DNA from: Paraburkholderia translucens
GTDB lineage: Bacteria > Pseudomonadota > Gammaproteobacteria > Burkholderiales > Burkholderiaceae
Assembly: GCF_020881035.1 (NCBI RefSeq)
Contig: NZ_JAJITC010000020.1
Span: forward strand, 27,041-91,040
Direction of reading: 5' to 3'
DNA length: 64,000 nucleotides
The notes under the pieces are model-generated. The model saw nothing but the letters and a program-made list of their open reading frames with translations, did no database searches and had not been told where the DNA came from. Positions 34,431-42,582 of this stretch are shown in pieces. The position numbers were made by a program, and so were the translations under genes. Positions within the stretch are counted from its first letter, which is position 1; every line of letters starts with the position of its first letter.

Positions 34431-34570
34431 GCCGGCTTGTCCTCCTGCGGCGCGGCGGCATCGGGACGCGGGTCGCGCGCGAACTTGCCGTTGGTCTCGA
34501 GCCACAACACGTTGATGATGCCGAAGCCGAGCGCCACACCCACGCCGAGAATCCAGGTGAAATACCACAT
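34427..34570 (-). CDS. cydX: CydX/YbgT-like small membrane protein
   Basis: This 47-residue protein begins MWYFTWILGVGVALGFGIIN and continues with VLWLE, the conserved CydX/YbgT signature (MWYFxWILG, then ALWLE). CydX is the third subunit of cytochrome bd oxidase and stabilises the haem centres. Here no cydA or cydB lies within the window. A GGAGA sequence precedes the ATG. The C-terminal 20 residues are polar and charged (DPRPDAAAPQEDKPA). The stop overlaps the ATPase start by four bases. Confidence 0.85.
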   Translation of the reverse strand: MWYFTWILGVGVALGFGIINVLWLETNGKFARDPRPDAAAPQEDKPA

Positions 34571-34618
34571 CGCAGTCTCCTTGATCGTGCGGCTGCCTTT
34601 GCAGCGATCATGAAGAAG

Positions 34619-34648
34619 AACGCCGCGCCACGCAAGTGGCGCGGCGTT
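34619..34648 (-). repeat. Perfect 13-bp hairpin upstream of the cydX-like gene
   Basis: AACGCCGCGCCAC (34619-34631) and GTGGCGCGGCGTT (34636-34648) pair perfectly around the loop GCAA. On the minus strand the stem is followed by CTTCTTC, a weak U-rich tail; on the plus strand it is not. It lies 49 bases upstream of the cydX start in a divergent gap with corA, so it is not the normal end of either gene. It could be an attenuator or the end of a small RNA. Confidence 0.6.
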
Positions 34649-34815
34649 CATTAACAATCGGATACGCGCAGCTTCCCCATCGCGCCTTAACATGGCGGCT
34701 GATGCAAGCCGTCTGCAAGCGTGCTTGTCCGTGCACCCGAGACCCGGCGCCCGTCTTACGCGAAGCTTTCGCCAGAGAGCGGCGCGGTCTGCTTCCGTAT
34801 CAAGGTAATCCGAAC

Positions 34816-35793
34816 ATGCTGATCAATTGCGCCGCCTATCAGGACGGCCGGAAACTCGCTGACATCGATATCGACAGCATCAGCGACTACATCGCGCGGC
34901 CCGAGTGCTTCGTCTGGGTCGCGCTGAAAGATCCGGACCCTGACGAACTCGCGGTGATGAAAGACGAGTTCAATCTGCACGAGCTCGCGATCGAAGACGC
35001 GCAACATGGTCATCAGCGCCCAAAAATCGAGGAGTACGGCGATTCGCTCTTTACCGTGATGCACACCGTCGAGCTGGACGACCAGGGCGAACTCCTGATC
35101 GGCGAAGTGGCGGTGTTCGTCGGCACCAACTATGCGCTGTCGGTGCGCCGCGGCACGCGCACCGGTTTTCAGAGTGTGCGGGCACGCTGCGAGCGCGAGC
35201 CGCACCTGCTGAAGGAGGGCTCCGGGTTCGTGCTGTACGCGCTGCTCGACGACGTGGTCGACCGTTATTTCCCGGTCATCGAGGCGATGAGCGCCGAGCT
35301 CGAAACGCTCGAGGACCGCATTTTCGACAAGAACGATTCGGCCGCCTCGCGCGCGATCATCGAGGACCTGTACACGATGAAGCGCCGGCTCGTGACCCTG
35401 CAGCACCATATCGTGCCGCTGCAGGAAGCAATCGGCAAACTGACGGGCGGGCGCATTCCGAGCATCTGCGCAGGCATGCAGGCGTACTTCCGCGACGTCT
35501 ACGACCACCTCGACCGGATCGTCAGAACCATCGAGGGGCGGCGGGAAATCGTCGTCACGGCGGTGCAGGTGAACCTCGGCATGATCTCGCTCGCCGAGAG
35601 CGAGATCACCAAGCGGCTCGGCTCGTTCGCGGCACTCTTCGCGGTGCCGACGATGATCGCCGGCATCTACGGGATGAACTTCGAGCGCATTCCCGAGCTG
35701 CATTTCAGGTACGGCTATCCGGTCGTTCTGCTGGTGATGCTGGCGATCGACTTCGTGTTGTACCGGCGTTTTCGCAAGGCCGGCTGGCTGTAG
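34816..35793 (+). CDS. corA: CorA-family magnesium/cobalt transporter
   Basis: This 325-residue protein has the long cytoplasmic domain of CorA with a coiled stalk (residues 150-260) and two C-terminal membrane helices. The signature YGMNF (GMN) lies between them, at about residues 286-290, followed by the second helix (GYPVVLLVMLAIDFVLYRRF). The start ATG at 34816 gives the standard length; the longer reading has no family support. Magnesium is the usual cargo; a role in zinc export is also known in relatives. Confidence 0.93.
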   Translation: MLINCAAYQDGRKLADIDIDSISDYIARPECFVWVALKDPDPDELAVMKDEFNLHELAIEDAQHGHQRPKIEEYGDSLFTVMHTVELDDQGELLIGEVAVFVGTNYALSVRRGTRTGFQSVRARCEREPHLLKEGSGFVLYALLDDVVDRYFPVIEAMSAELETLEDRIFDKNDSAASRAIIEDLYTMKRRLVTLQHHIVPLQEAIGKLTGGRIPSICAGMQAYFRDVYDHLDRIVRTIEGRREIVVTAVQVNLGMISLAESEITKRLGSFAALFAVPTMIAGIYGMNFERIPELHFRYGYPVVLLVMLAIDFVLYRRFRKAGWL

Positions 35794-36007
35794 CGGGCGC
35801 ATCGCTCAATTTCCTCGCGGTTTCCCTTGCGGCGCGCGCGATCCCAGGCCAGCATAAGCGGCCTGTGCGTCGCGCCGCGTGCGGCGCACAGGCGATATCG
35901 ACTGCACGGACCGAGCGAGCGACCCTTGCCACACGCTGCCCGGATCGATCGAGCGCATCGCGGCGCCACGGAGGCTGCGCGCCGGTGCATTGCAACACCG
36001 CGATTCG

Positions 36008-36037
36008 TTGACATTCCGAAAGGCTTGCATCGAGAAT
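36008..36037 (+). promoter_or_regulatory. Promoter of the ribose operon
   Basis: TTGACA (36008-36013) is followed after 18 bases by GAGAAT (36032-36037), which matches four of six bases of the -10 consensus. Transcription is expected near 36044, just where the palindromic operator lies. Confidence 0.65.
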
Positions 36038-36043
36038 AGCGAT

Positions 36044-36057
36044 CGCAAACGTTTGCG
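36044..36057. promoter_or_regulatory. RbsR-like operator
   Basis: CGCAAACGTTTGCG is a perfect 14-bp palindrome with the CG-centred form seen in LacI/GalR operators (E. coli RbsR: core AACGTT). It overlaps the predicted transcription start and lies 51 bases before rbsB. The RbsR gene is in the same operon. Confidence 0.75.
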
Positions 36058-36107
36058 CATCACAAAAAATACGGCTCGCCATCGAGCCTGAAAACCAGGA
36101 GATTCGC

Positions 36108-37079
36108 ATGAGCCATCGAACCCGCCGTCGCATTCTTGCTGCCGCAGTTCTCGCCACCGCCTCCGCCATCCTGCCTTTTCCCGCTGCCTACGCGCAGAAC
36201 GCGCCGCATAAGCCGAAAGTTGCGCTCGTGATGAAGTCGCTCGCCAACGAGTTCTTCCTGACCATGGAGAACGGCGCGAAGGACTATCAGAAGCACAACC
36301 CCGACAAGTTCGACCTGATCACCAACGGCATCAAGGACGAAACCGACACGGCCGGCCAGATCCGCATCGTCGAGCAGATGATCGTCTCGAAGGTCGACGC
36401 GATCGTGCTCGCGCCGGCCGACTCGAAGGCGCTCGTGCCGGTCGTCAAGAAGGCGGTCGACGCGGGCATCATCGTCGTCAACATCGACAACCGGCTCGAT
36501 CAGGACGTGTTGAAGTCGAAAGACCTGAACGTGCCGTTCGTCGGCCCCGACAACCGCAAGGGCGCGCGCATGGTCGGCGATTACCTCGCGAAACGCCTGA
36601 AGGCCGGCGACGAGGTCGGCATCATCGAGGGCGTGTCGACCACCACCAACGCGCAACAACGCACCGCGGGCTTCAAGGACGCAATGCAGGCCGTCGGCGC
36701 AAAGATCGTGTCGGTGCAGTCGGGCGAATGGGAAATCGACAAGGGCAACGCGGTCGCCTCGGCGATGCTCAACGAGTATCCGAACCTGAAGGCGCTGCTC
36801 GCCGGCAACGACAACATGGCGATCGGCGCGGTGTCGGCCGTGCGTGCGGCCGGCAAGCAGGGCAAGGTGCTGGTGGTCGGCTACGACAACATCGGCGCGA
36901 TCCATCCGATGCTGAAGGACGGCCGCGTGCTCGCCACCGCCGACCAGTTCGCGGCGAAGCAGGCCGTGTTCGGCATCGATACCGCCTTGAAGGCGTTGAG
37001 CGAAAACAGGAAGCAGTCGCAATTGTCGGGCGTCGTCGAAACGCCGGTCGTTCTGGTGACGAAGGAGACCCTGAAGTAA
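36108..37079 (+). CDS. rbsB: Ribose ABC transporter substrate-binding protein
   Basis: This 323-residue periplasmic protein has a signal peptide (cut likely after AYA, residue 29) and two Rossmann-like lobes. Family segments include DAIVLAPADSKALVPVVKKA, DAGIIVVNIDNRLD and ALLAGNDNMAIGAVSAVRAA. It is the first gene of a five-gene set ending in ribokinase, which points to ribose. The start has AGGAG about 8 bases upstream. Confidence 0.92.
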   Translation: MSHRTRRRILAAAVLATASAILPFPAAYAQNAPHKPKVALVMKSLANEFFLTMENGAKDYQKHNPDKFDLITNGIKDETDTAGQIRIVEQMIVSKVDAIVLAPADSKALVPVVKKAVDAGIIVVNIDNRLDQDVLKSKDLNVPFVGPDNRKGARMVGDYLAKRLKAGDEVGIIEGVSTTTNAQQRTAGFKDAMQAVGAKIVSVQSGEWEIDKGNAVASAMLNEYPNLKALLAGNDNMAIGAVSAVRAAGKQGKVLVVGYDNIGAIHPMLKDGRVLATADQFAAKQAVFGIDTALKALSENRKQSQLSGVVETPVVLVTKETLK

Positions 37080-37331
37080 GTGCGCGGCGCCCGGCTTTCG
37101 TTTTTATTCAACGAACGCTCAAGAATCCCACCGCGCCGCCGTTAATTCCAGAGACAAGCGTCATGACGGCGGTTCGCGCGGTGAGAGGAAGCGCGGCCAT
37201 GAGCACCTGCGTATTCCGCGCAGTGGGCCGGCATGACTCGTGGCGGCCGGGCGCGGCTCGCCGTGCGGCACGCGCCGCGGGCCGCCGGTGCGCCACGAAG
37301 GCGCTGTAAGCGCCATGCAACCAGGAGCGCG

Positions 37332-38924
37332 ATGGATTCAAACGACCACGACGCCTTGCCTGTCGTGCTGACCGTCAGCGGTATCGGCAAGACCTATGCG
37401 GAACCGGTGCTCGCCGACGTGTCGCTGTCGCTGCGGGCGGGCGAGGTATTGGCGTTGACCGGCGAGAACGGCGCGGGCAAGAGCACGCTGTCGAAGATCA
37501 TCGGCGGGCTGGTCGAGCCGAGCGCCGGCACGATGCGGCTTGCCGGCGCGCCGTACGCACCCGCGAGCCGCACCGAGGCCGAGGCGCTCGGCGTGCGTAT
37601 GGTGATGCAGGAGTTGAATCTGCTGCCCACGCTGTCGGTTGCCGAGAACCTGTTCCTGAACCGGCTGCCGCGCGCGGGCGCGTTCAGCTTCGGCTGGATC
37701 GATCGCCGCAGGCTGCGCGAGAACGCGCGCGAGGCGATGGCGCAGGTCGGGCTCGATGCGATCGATCCCGGCACGCTGGTCGGCGAACTCGGCATTGGTC
37801 ATCAGCAGATGGTCGAGATCGCCCGCAACCTGATCGGCGACTGCCGCGTGCTGATCCTCGACGAACCGACCGCGATGCTGACCGCGCGCGAGGTCGATCT
37901 GCTGTTCGAGCAGATCGATCGGCTCAAGGCGCGCGGCGTTGCGCTCGTGTATATCTCGCACCGGCTCGAGGAGCTGGCACGCGTGGCCGAACGGGTCGCC
38001 GTGTTGCGCGACGGCCGCCTCGTGCAGGTCGACGCGATGGCGAACCTGACGAGCGAGCAGATCGTCACCTCGATGGTCGGGCGCGAACTCGGCGAGCATA
38101 TCGATCTCGGCGAACGCAACATCGGCGCGCCGCTCCTGAAAGTGGAGCGTCTCGCGCGCGGCAAGGTCGTGCGCGACGTGTCGTTCGAGGTGCGCGCAGG
38201 CGAGATTTTCGGCGTGAGCGGCCTGATCGGGGCGGGCCGCACCGAGCTGATGCGGCTCATTTACGGCGCCGATCCGAAGGACGGCGGCAGCGTGTCGCTC
38301 GCCGCGACGCCGGGCGCGCCGCCCACGCCGGTGCGGATCGACTCGCCGGCGGACGCGGTGCGCGCGGGCATCGCGCTGATCACCGAAGACCGTAAGGGCG
38401 AAGGCCTGCTGCTGCCGCAACCGGTCGCAGCCAACATATCGCTCGGCAATCTCGGCAGCGTCGCGGCCCACGGCGTGCTCGACGCGAAGCGCGAGAACGC
38501 GCTCGCGCGCAAGCAGATCGCCGCGATGCGCATTCGCAGCTCGGGGCCCGCGCAGGTCGTCGGCGAGCTGTCGGGCGGCAACCAGCAGAAAGTCGTGATT
38601 GGCCGCTGGCTCGCACGTGACTGTCGCGTGCTGTTGTTCGACGAACCGACGCGCGGCATCGACGTCGGCGCGAAATTCGATATTTACGGCCTGATGGGCG
38701 CGCTCGCTCGCGAGGGTCGCGCGCTCGTCATGGTGTCGAGCGATCTGCGCGAGCTGATGCTGATCTGCGACCGGATCGGCGTGATGTCCGCGGGCCGTAT
38801 GACAGGCGTGTTCGAGCGGGCGAACTGGAGCCAGGATGCGCTGCTCGCGTCCGCGTTCGCCGGCTACCGGGGCCGCGAAGCGCTCCTGCACACGCACACC
38901 GCCAACGAAGCAGGGAGTCTGTGA
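37332..38924 (+). CDS. rbsA: Ribose ABC transporter ATPase (two ABC domains)
   Basis: This 530-residue protein has two fused ATP-binding cassettes. The first has Walker A GENGAGKSTLSK, signature IGHQQMVEIA and Walker B LILDEPTAML. The second has a degenerate nucleotide site (SGLIGAGRTELM), with signature LSGGNQQKVVIG and Walker B LLFDEPTRGI. This is the standard RbsA/MglA layout. The ATG at 37332 follows AGGAG and begins the usual N-terminus. It ends in TGATG, overlapping the permease start. Confidence 0.94.
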   Translation: MDSNDHDALPVVLTVSGIGKTYAEPVLADVSLSLRAGEVLALTGENGAGKSTLSKIIGGLVEPSAGTMRLAGAPYAPASRTEAEALGVRMVMQELNLLPTLSVAENLFLNRLPRAGAFSFGWIDRRRLRENAREAMAQVGLDAIDPGTLVGELGIGHQQMVEIARNLIGDCRVLILDEPTAMLTAREVDLLFEQIDRLKARGVALVYISHRLEELARVAERVAVLRDGRLVQVDAMANLTSEQIVTSMVGRELGEHIDLGERNIGAPLLKVERLARGKVVRDVSFEVRAGEIFGVSGLIGAGRTELMRLIYGADPKDGGSVSLAATPGAPPTPVRIDSPADAVRAGIALITEDRKGEGLLLPQPVAANISLGNLGSVAAHGVLDAKRENALARKQIAAMRIRSSGPAQVVGELSGGNQQKVVIGRWLARDCRVLLFDEPTRGIDVGAKFDIYGLMGALAREGRALVMVSSDLRELMLICDRIGVMSAGRMTGVFERANWSQDALLASAFAGYRGREALLHTHTANEAGSL

Positions 38925-40003
38925 TGACCGATCAATCGTGGCGCGACGCGGCGGGAGTCAAACAGGGCGAAAAGCAGGGCGGCCAGCAGGCTGGCGCGCC
39001 GGACGCGCCGCTCGCGACCGCGCCCGCCGACCCATCGGCGCCGCTCGCGAGCGGCAAGCCGGCCGGCACGCGGCTCGGCTTTTCGAACTACCTCGGTCTG
39101 GCCGGCGCGCTGCTCGCGATGATCGTGCTGTTCTCGCTGCTGAGTTCGCACTTTCTGACCTACGACACCTTCAGCACGATCGCCAACCAGATTCCGGATC
39201 TCGTCGTGATGTCGGTCGGCATGACCTTCGTGCTGATCATCGCGGGAATCGATCTGTCGGTGGGGTCGGTACTCGCGCTCGGGGCGTCGGTCGTCAGCGT
39301 GGTGACGCTGAAGTGGGGCTGGGGGCCGGCCGCGGGTGCGCTGCTCGGAGTCGCGGTCGCGGCGCTGACCGGCACCGTGACCGGCGCGGTGACGGTCGGC
39401 TGGCGGATTCCGTCGTTCATCGTGTCGCTCGGTGTGCTCGAGGCGGCGCGCGGCATGGCGTATCAGATGACCAATTCGCGCACCGCGTATATCGGCGACG
39501 CGTTCGATTTTCTGTCGAACCCGATCGCGCTCGGCATCTCGCCGGCCTTCCTGATCGCGGTCGCGGTGATGGTGGTCGCGCAGCTGGTGCTGACGCGCAC
39601 GGTGTTCGGCCGTTATCTGGTCGGCATCGGCACCAACGAGGAAGCGGTGCGGCTCGCGGGCGTCAATCCGCGGCCGTACAAGGTGATCGTGTTCGCGCTG
39701 ATGGGCGCGCTGTCGGGACTCGCGGCGCTGTTCCAGATCTCGCGGCTCGAGGCGGCCGATCCGAACGCGGGCGTCGGCCTGGAGTTGCAGGTGATCGCGG
39801 CCGTCGTGATCGGCGGCACGAGTCTGATGGGCGGGCGCGGTTCGGTAATCAGCACGTTCTTCGGCGTGCTGATCATTTCGGTGCTGGCGGCAGGCCTTGC
39901 GCAGATCGGTGCGAACGAGCCGACCAAGCGCATGATCACCGGCGCGGTGATCGTGGTGGCGGTGGTGCTCGACACGTACCGCAGCCGCCGCAAACGCGTC
40001 TGA
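38924..40003 (+). CDS. rbsC: Ribose ABC transporter permease
   Basis: This 359-residue membrane protein has about eight helices after a polar N-terminal lead of about 50 residues, longer than in E. coli. The family motifs IIAGIDLSVGSVLALGASV and VVIGGTSLMGGRGSVISTFF are present. It is coupled to the ATPase gene by a one-base overlap (TGATG). A GTG one codon upstream is an alternative start. Confidence 0.93.
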   Translation: MTDQSWRDAAGVKQGEKQGGQQAGAPDAPLATAPADPSAPLASGKPAGTRLGFSNYLGLAGALLAMIVLFSLLSSHFLTYDTFSTIANQIPDLVVMSVGMTFVLIIAGIDLSVGSVLALGASVVSVVTLKWGWGPAAGALLGVAVAALTGTVTGAVTVGWRIPSFIVSLGVLEAARGMAYQMTNSRTAYIGDAFDFLSNPIALGISPAFLIAVAVMVVAQLVLTRTVFGRYLVGIGTNEEAVRLAGVNPRPYKVIVFALMGALSGLAALFQISRLEAADPNAGVGLELQVIAAVVIGGTSLMGGRGSVISTFFGVLIISVLAAGLAQIGANEPTKRMITGAVIVVAVVLDTYRSRRKRV

Positions 40004-40171
40004 GGCATGCGCTGCCGCGCAGCGACGAATGAGTGTGGTCTGTCCTCGATGGGGACGTCCGGCGGGTCGCGAGGCGGCGCGGCCGGAGCGAACGACAGAC
40101 CGTAACGGTTTTGCATGGGATCCGGGTCGGTGCCGAAGCACCAGCTCAGGTCAACGGGAGAACAACAAGTT

Positions 40172-41215
40172 ATGGCGACGATCAAGGATGTAGCGGCCGT
40201 GGCGGGTGTGTCGTTCACGACGGTATCGCATGTCGTGAACAACTCGCGGCCGGTGTCGGCCGATGTGCGCGCGAAAGTCGAACACGCGATCCGTCAACTG
40301 CACTACGTGCCGTCGGCGGTAGCGCGTTCGCTGAAGGCGCGTGCGACCGCGACGATCGGACTCGTGGTGCCGAACAGCACCAACCCGTATTTCGCCGAGC
40401 TCGCGCGCGGCATCGAGGACGGCTGCGCGCGCAACGGCTACTGCGTGTTCTTCTGCAATTCCGACGACGATCCCGCGAAGCAGCGCAATTACCTGCGGGT
40501 GCTGCAGGAAAAGCGCATCGACGGACTAATCGTCGCATCGGCCGGCGACGACGCGGTCCTTGCGCAGACGCTTGCCGACTCGCGCGAACCGCTCGTCGTG
40601 GTGGACCGCAACATCGAAGGAGTCGACGCGGACCTCGTGCAGATCGATCACGAGCGGGGCGCGTATCTGGCCACGCGGCATCTGCTGGAGCTCGGGCATG
40701 TGCGGATCGGCTGTATCACGGGGCAAGTGCATACCGCGGTCAGCGCGATGCGCGTGCACGGCTTCATTCGCGCGATGGCCGAGTGCGGCATCGGGATACC
40801 GGCCGATGCGATCGTGGAAAGCGATTTTTCGGGTGCGGGCGGACACCGCGCGGCCGCGAAGCTGTTCGATACGGTCAGGCCGTCGGCGATTTTCGCGGGC
40901 AACGATATGATGGGCATCGGCGCCCTGCGTGCGGCGGCTGAACGCAATATCAGCGTGCCGCGCGACTGCTCGATCATCGGTTTCGACGATATCGAGCTGG
41001 GCCGCTTCACGTTTCCGTCGCTGTCGACGGTCGGGCAGTCGGTGCGCGCGCTCGGCGACAAGGCCGCGCAGACGCTGGTCGAGCGGATCGCCGAGGCATC
41101 GTCGAACAATGCTGCGCGCGCGCCGGCGCGCCGGCACGTCGTGTCGCCGCGGCTGATCGTGCGCGAATCCACCGCGACATGGGCGGGCGACGCGCGGCGC
41201 GATCTGGCAGCTTGA
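40172..41215 (+). CDS. rbsR: LacI-family repressor of the ribose operon
   Basis: This 347-residue regulator has the LacI head (MATIKDVAAVAGVSFTTVSH, then YVPSAVARSLKARAT) and the ribose-type effector core (LVVPNSTNPYFAELARGIED). It lies between the permease and ribokinase genes. The palindrome over the rbsB promoter is the likely binding site. The ATG at 40172 gives the standard N-terminus. Confidence 0.9.
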   Translation: MATIKDVAAVAGVSFTTVSHVVNNSRPVSADVRAKVEHAIRQLHYVPSAVARSLKARATATIGLVVPNSTNPYFAELARGIEDGCARNGYCVFFCNSDDDPAKQRNYLRVLQEKRIDGLIVASAGDDAVLAQTLADSREPLVVVDRNIEGVDADLVQIDHERGAYLATRHLLELGHVRIGCITGQVHTAVSAMRVHGFIRAMAECGIGIPADAIVESDFSGAGGHRAAAKLFDTVRPSAIFAGNDMMGIGALRAAAERNISVPRDCSIIGFDDIELGRFTFPSLSTVGQSVRALGDKAAQTLVERIAEASSNNAARAPARRHVVSPRLIVRESTATWAGDARRDLAA

Positions 41216-41281
41216 TGGGTGGTACGGGCGACGCGCGCGCGGGATAGCAACGCCGCCCGCCGCGCAACGGAGGACATTCAA

Positions 41282-42211
41282 GTGGCAAGCAACGATGCGC
41301 GCGCACGCGTGACGGTGGTCGGCAGCCTGAACATGGACCTCGTGGTGCGTTCACCGCGCCTGCCGCAGCCGGGCGAGACGCTGGCCGGCCGCACGTTCGC
41401 GCAGGTCGCGGGCGGCAAGGGCGGCAATCAGGCCGTTGCGGCCGCGCGGCTCGGCGCGCAGGTGTCGATGCTCGGCTGCGTCGGCGCCGACGCGAACGGC
41501 GCGCAACTGCGTGCGGGCCTCGAAGCGGAGCACATCGACTGCGCGGCGGTCGAAACCGGCAGAGAGCCGAGCGGCGTCGCGCTGATCGTCGTCGACGACG
41601 CGAGCCAGAACACCATCGTGATCGTCGCGGGCAGCAACGGCGAGGTCACACCGGCGACCATCGCGCGGCATCAAGCGACGCTCGCCGCCGCCGCTGTCGT
41701 GGTCTGCCAGCTCGAAACGCCGCCCGAGTCGGTGCGCGCGGCGCTAGCGGAGGCGCGGCGGCTCGGCAAGACCGTGATCCTGAATCCGGCGCCCGCCACC
41801 GGACCGTTGCCGGCCGACTGGCTGCCGCTGATCGACTACCTCATTCCGAACGAAATCGAGGCCGCCGCGCTGAGCGGCCTGCCCGTCGACTCGCCCGACG
41901 ACGCCGCGCGGGCCGCCGCCGCGCTGCGCGCGGCCGGCGCGCGCAACGTGCTGGTCACGCTCGGTGCGCGCGGTGTACACGCGGCGCTCGAAGGCGCGGC
42001 TGCGACGCTGTACGATCCGCCGCACGTCGAGGCGGTCGACACGACCGCGGCCGGCGACACCTTCATCGGCGGCTTTGCGGCGCAACTCGCGCAGGGTGCG
42101 GGCGTCGAAGCGGCAATCCGCTTCGCGCAGCGCGCCGCCGCGTTATCGGTGACGCGCGCAGGCGCGCAGCCGTCGATTCCCACCAGCGCCGAGGTCGAGG
42201 CTTTCGCCTGA
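41282..42211 (+). CDS. rbsK: Ribokinase
   Basis: This 309-residue PfkB-family kinase phosphorylates D-ribose to ribose-5-phosphate. It has the sugar-binding Gly motif (GGKGGNQAVAAARLGA) and the C-terminal DTTAAGDTFIGGF with the catalytic Asp; the usual GAGD reads AAGD here. Start is a GTG at 41282 with GGAGG 8 bases before it. It closes the rbs operon. Confidence 0.92.
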   Translation: MASNDARARVTVVGSLNMDLVVRSPRLPQPGETLAGRTFAQVAGGKGGNQAVAAARLGAQVSMLGCVGADANGAQLRAGLEAEHIDCAAVETGREPSGVALIVVDDASQNTIVIVAGSNGEVTPATIARHQATLAAAAVVVCQLETPPESVRAALAEARRLGKTVILNPAPATGPLPADWLPLIDYLIPNEIEAAALSGLPVDSPDDAARAAAALRAAGARNVLVTLGARGVHAALEGAAATLYDPPHVEAVDTTAAGDTFIGGFAAQLAQGAGVEAAIRFAQRAAALSVTRAGAQPSIPTSAEVEAFA

Positions 42212-42582
42212 AGCCGTCGCGGCGTGAGCGCGCTCGCCCGCTGCCTGATCGAACCGCTGCGCCACTGCGCCACCGCGCCACCGCGCCGAGCGACTCTCCC
42301 CGCTCGTCCCACAACCCCAGCCCCGCCGCATACCTCAAAACTCGTGCTTTGACAAGTCCATCGGCGTCGCCCCAAACGCGCGCGACTGCACCGTCTCCAA
42401 TCAATCCTCTTTCAACGTCTTTCAACGTCATTCTTCAGACGTTTTAAATGCTTCAAGTCTTCCTGAGTGTTGCCGTAAACGGGATTAGAGCGTTCACTCA
42501 AAAACGCCGGACCAAAAAAACAAACACGCCGCCCAATGCTGCGCAGGCAACCTCTCCGTCAGTACAGAACACAGGACCAAGC
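42212..42582. other. Intergenic region before the chemoreceptor gene
   Basis: A 371-base stretch that begins with a C-rich, low-complexity segment and then becomes AT-richer. It contains a perfect tandem 10-bp repeat (TTTCAACGTC at 42410-42419 and 42420-42429). I looked for a flagellar sigma-28 promoter: TAAA at 42445 and GCCG at 42472 are too far apart. No gene-like frame is seen. Confidence 0.4.

Larger units (their letters stand above)
35794..36107. other. Region between corA and the ribose operon, with a hairpin, promoter and operator
   Basis: A 314-base stretch. It holds a hairpin of 9 perfect base pairs (GCCTGTGCG at 35861-35869 and CGCACAGGC at 35885-35893), with no U-tract. The rbs promoter (36008-36037) and a palindromic operator (36044-36057) follow. 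No gene-like frame is seen. Confidence 0.7.

Noticed and set aside
35861..35893. Hairpin after corA as a terminator
   Set aside because: The 9-bp stem is perfect but has no U-tract on either strand, so I note it in the region entry and do not call it a terminator.
42410..42429. Tandem TTTCAACGTC repeat as a regulatory site
   Set aside because: Two copies in a low-complexity stretch are easily produced by slippage, and no regulator is indicated.
42445..42480. Flagellar (sigma-28) promoter for the chemoreceptor gene
   Set aside because: TAAA and GCCG-like elements are 23 bases apart instead of about 15, and the second element is incomplete.
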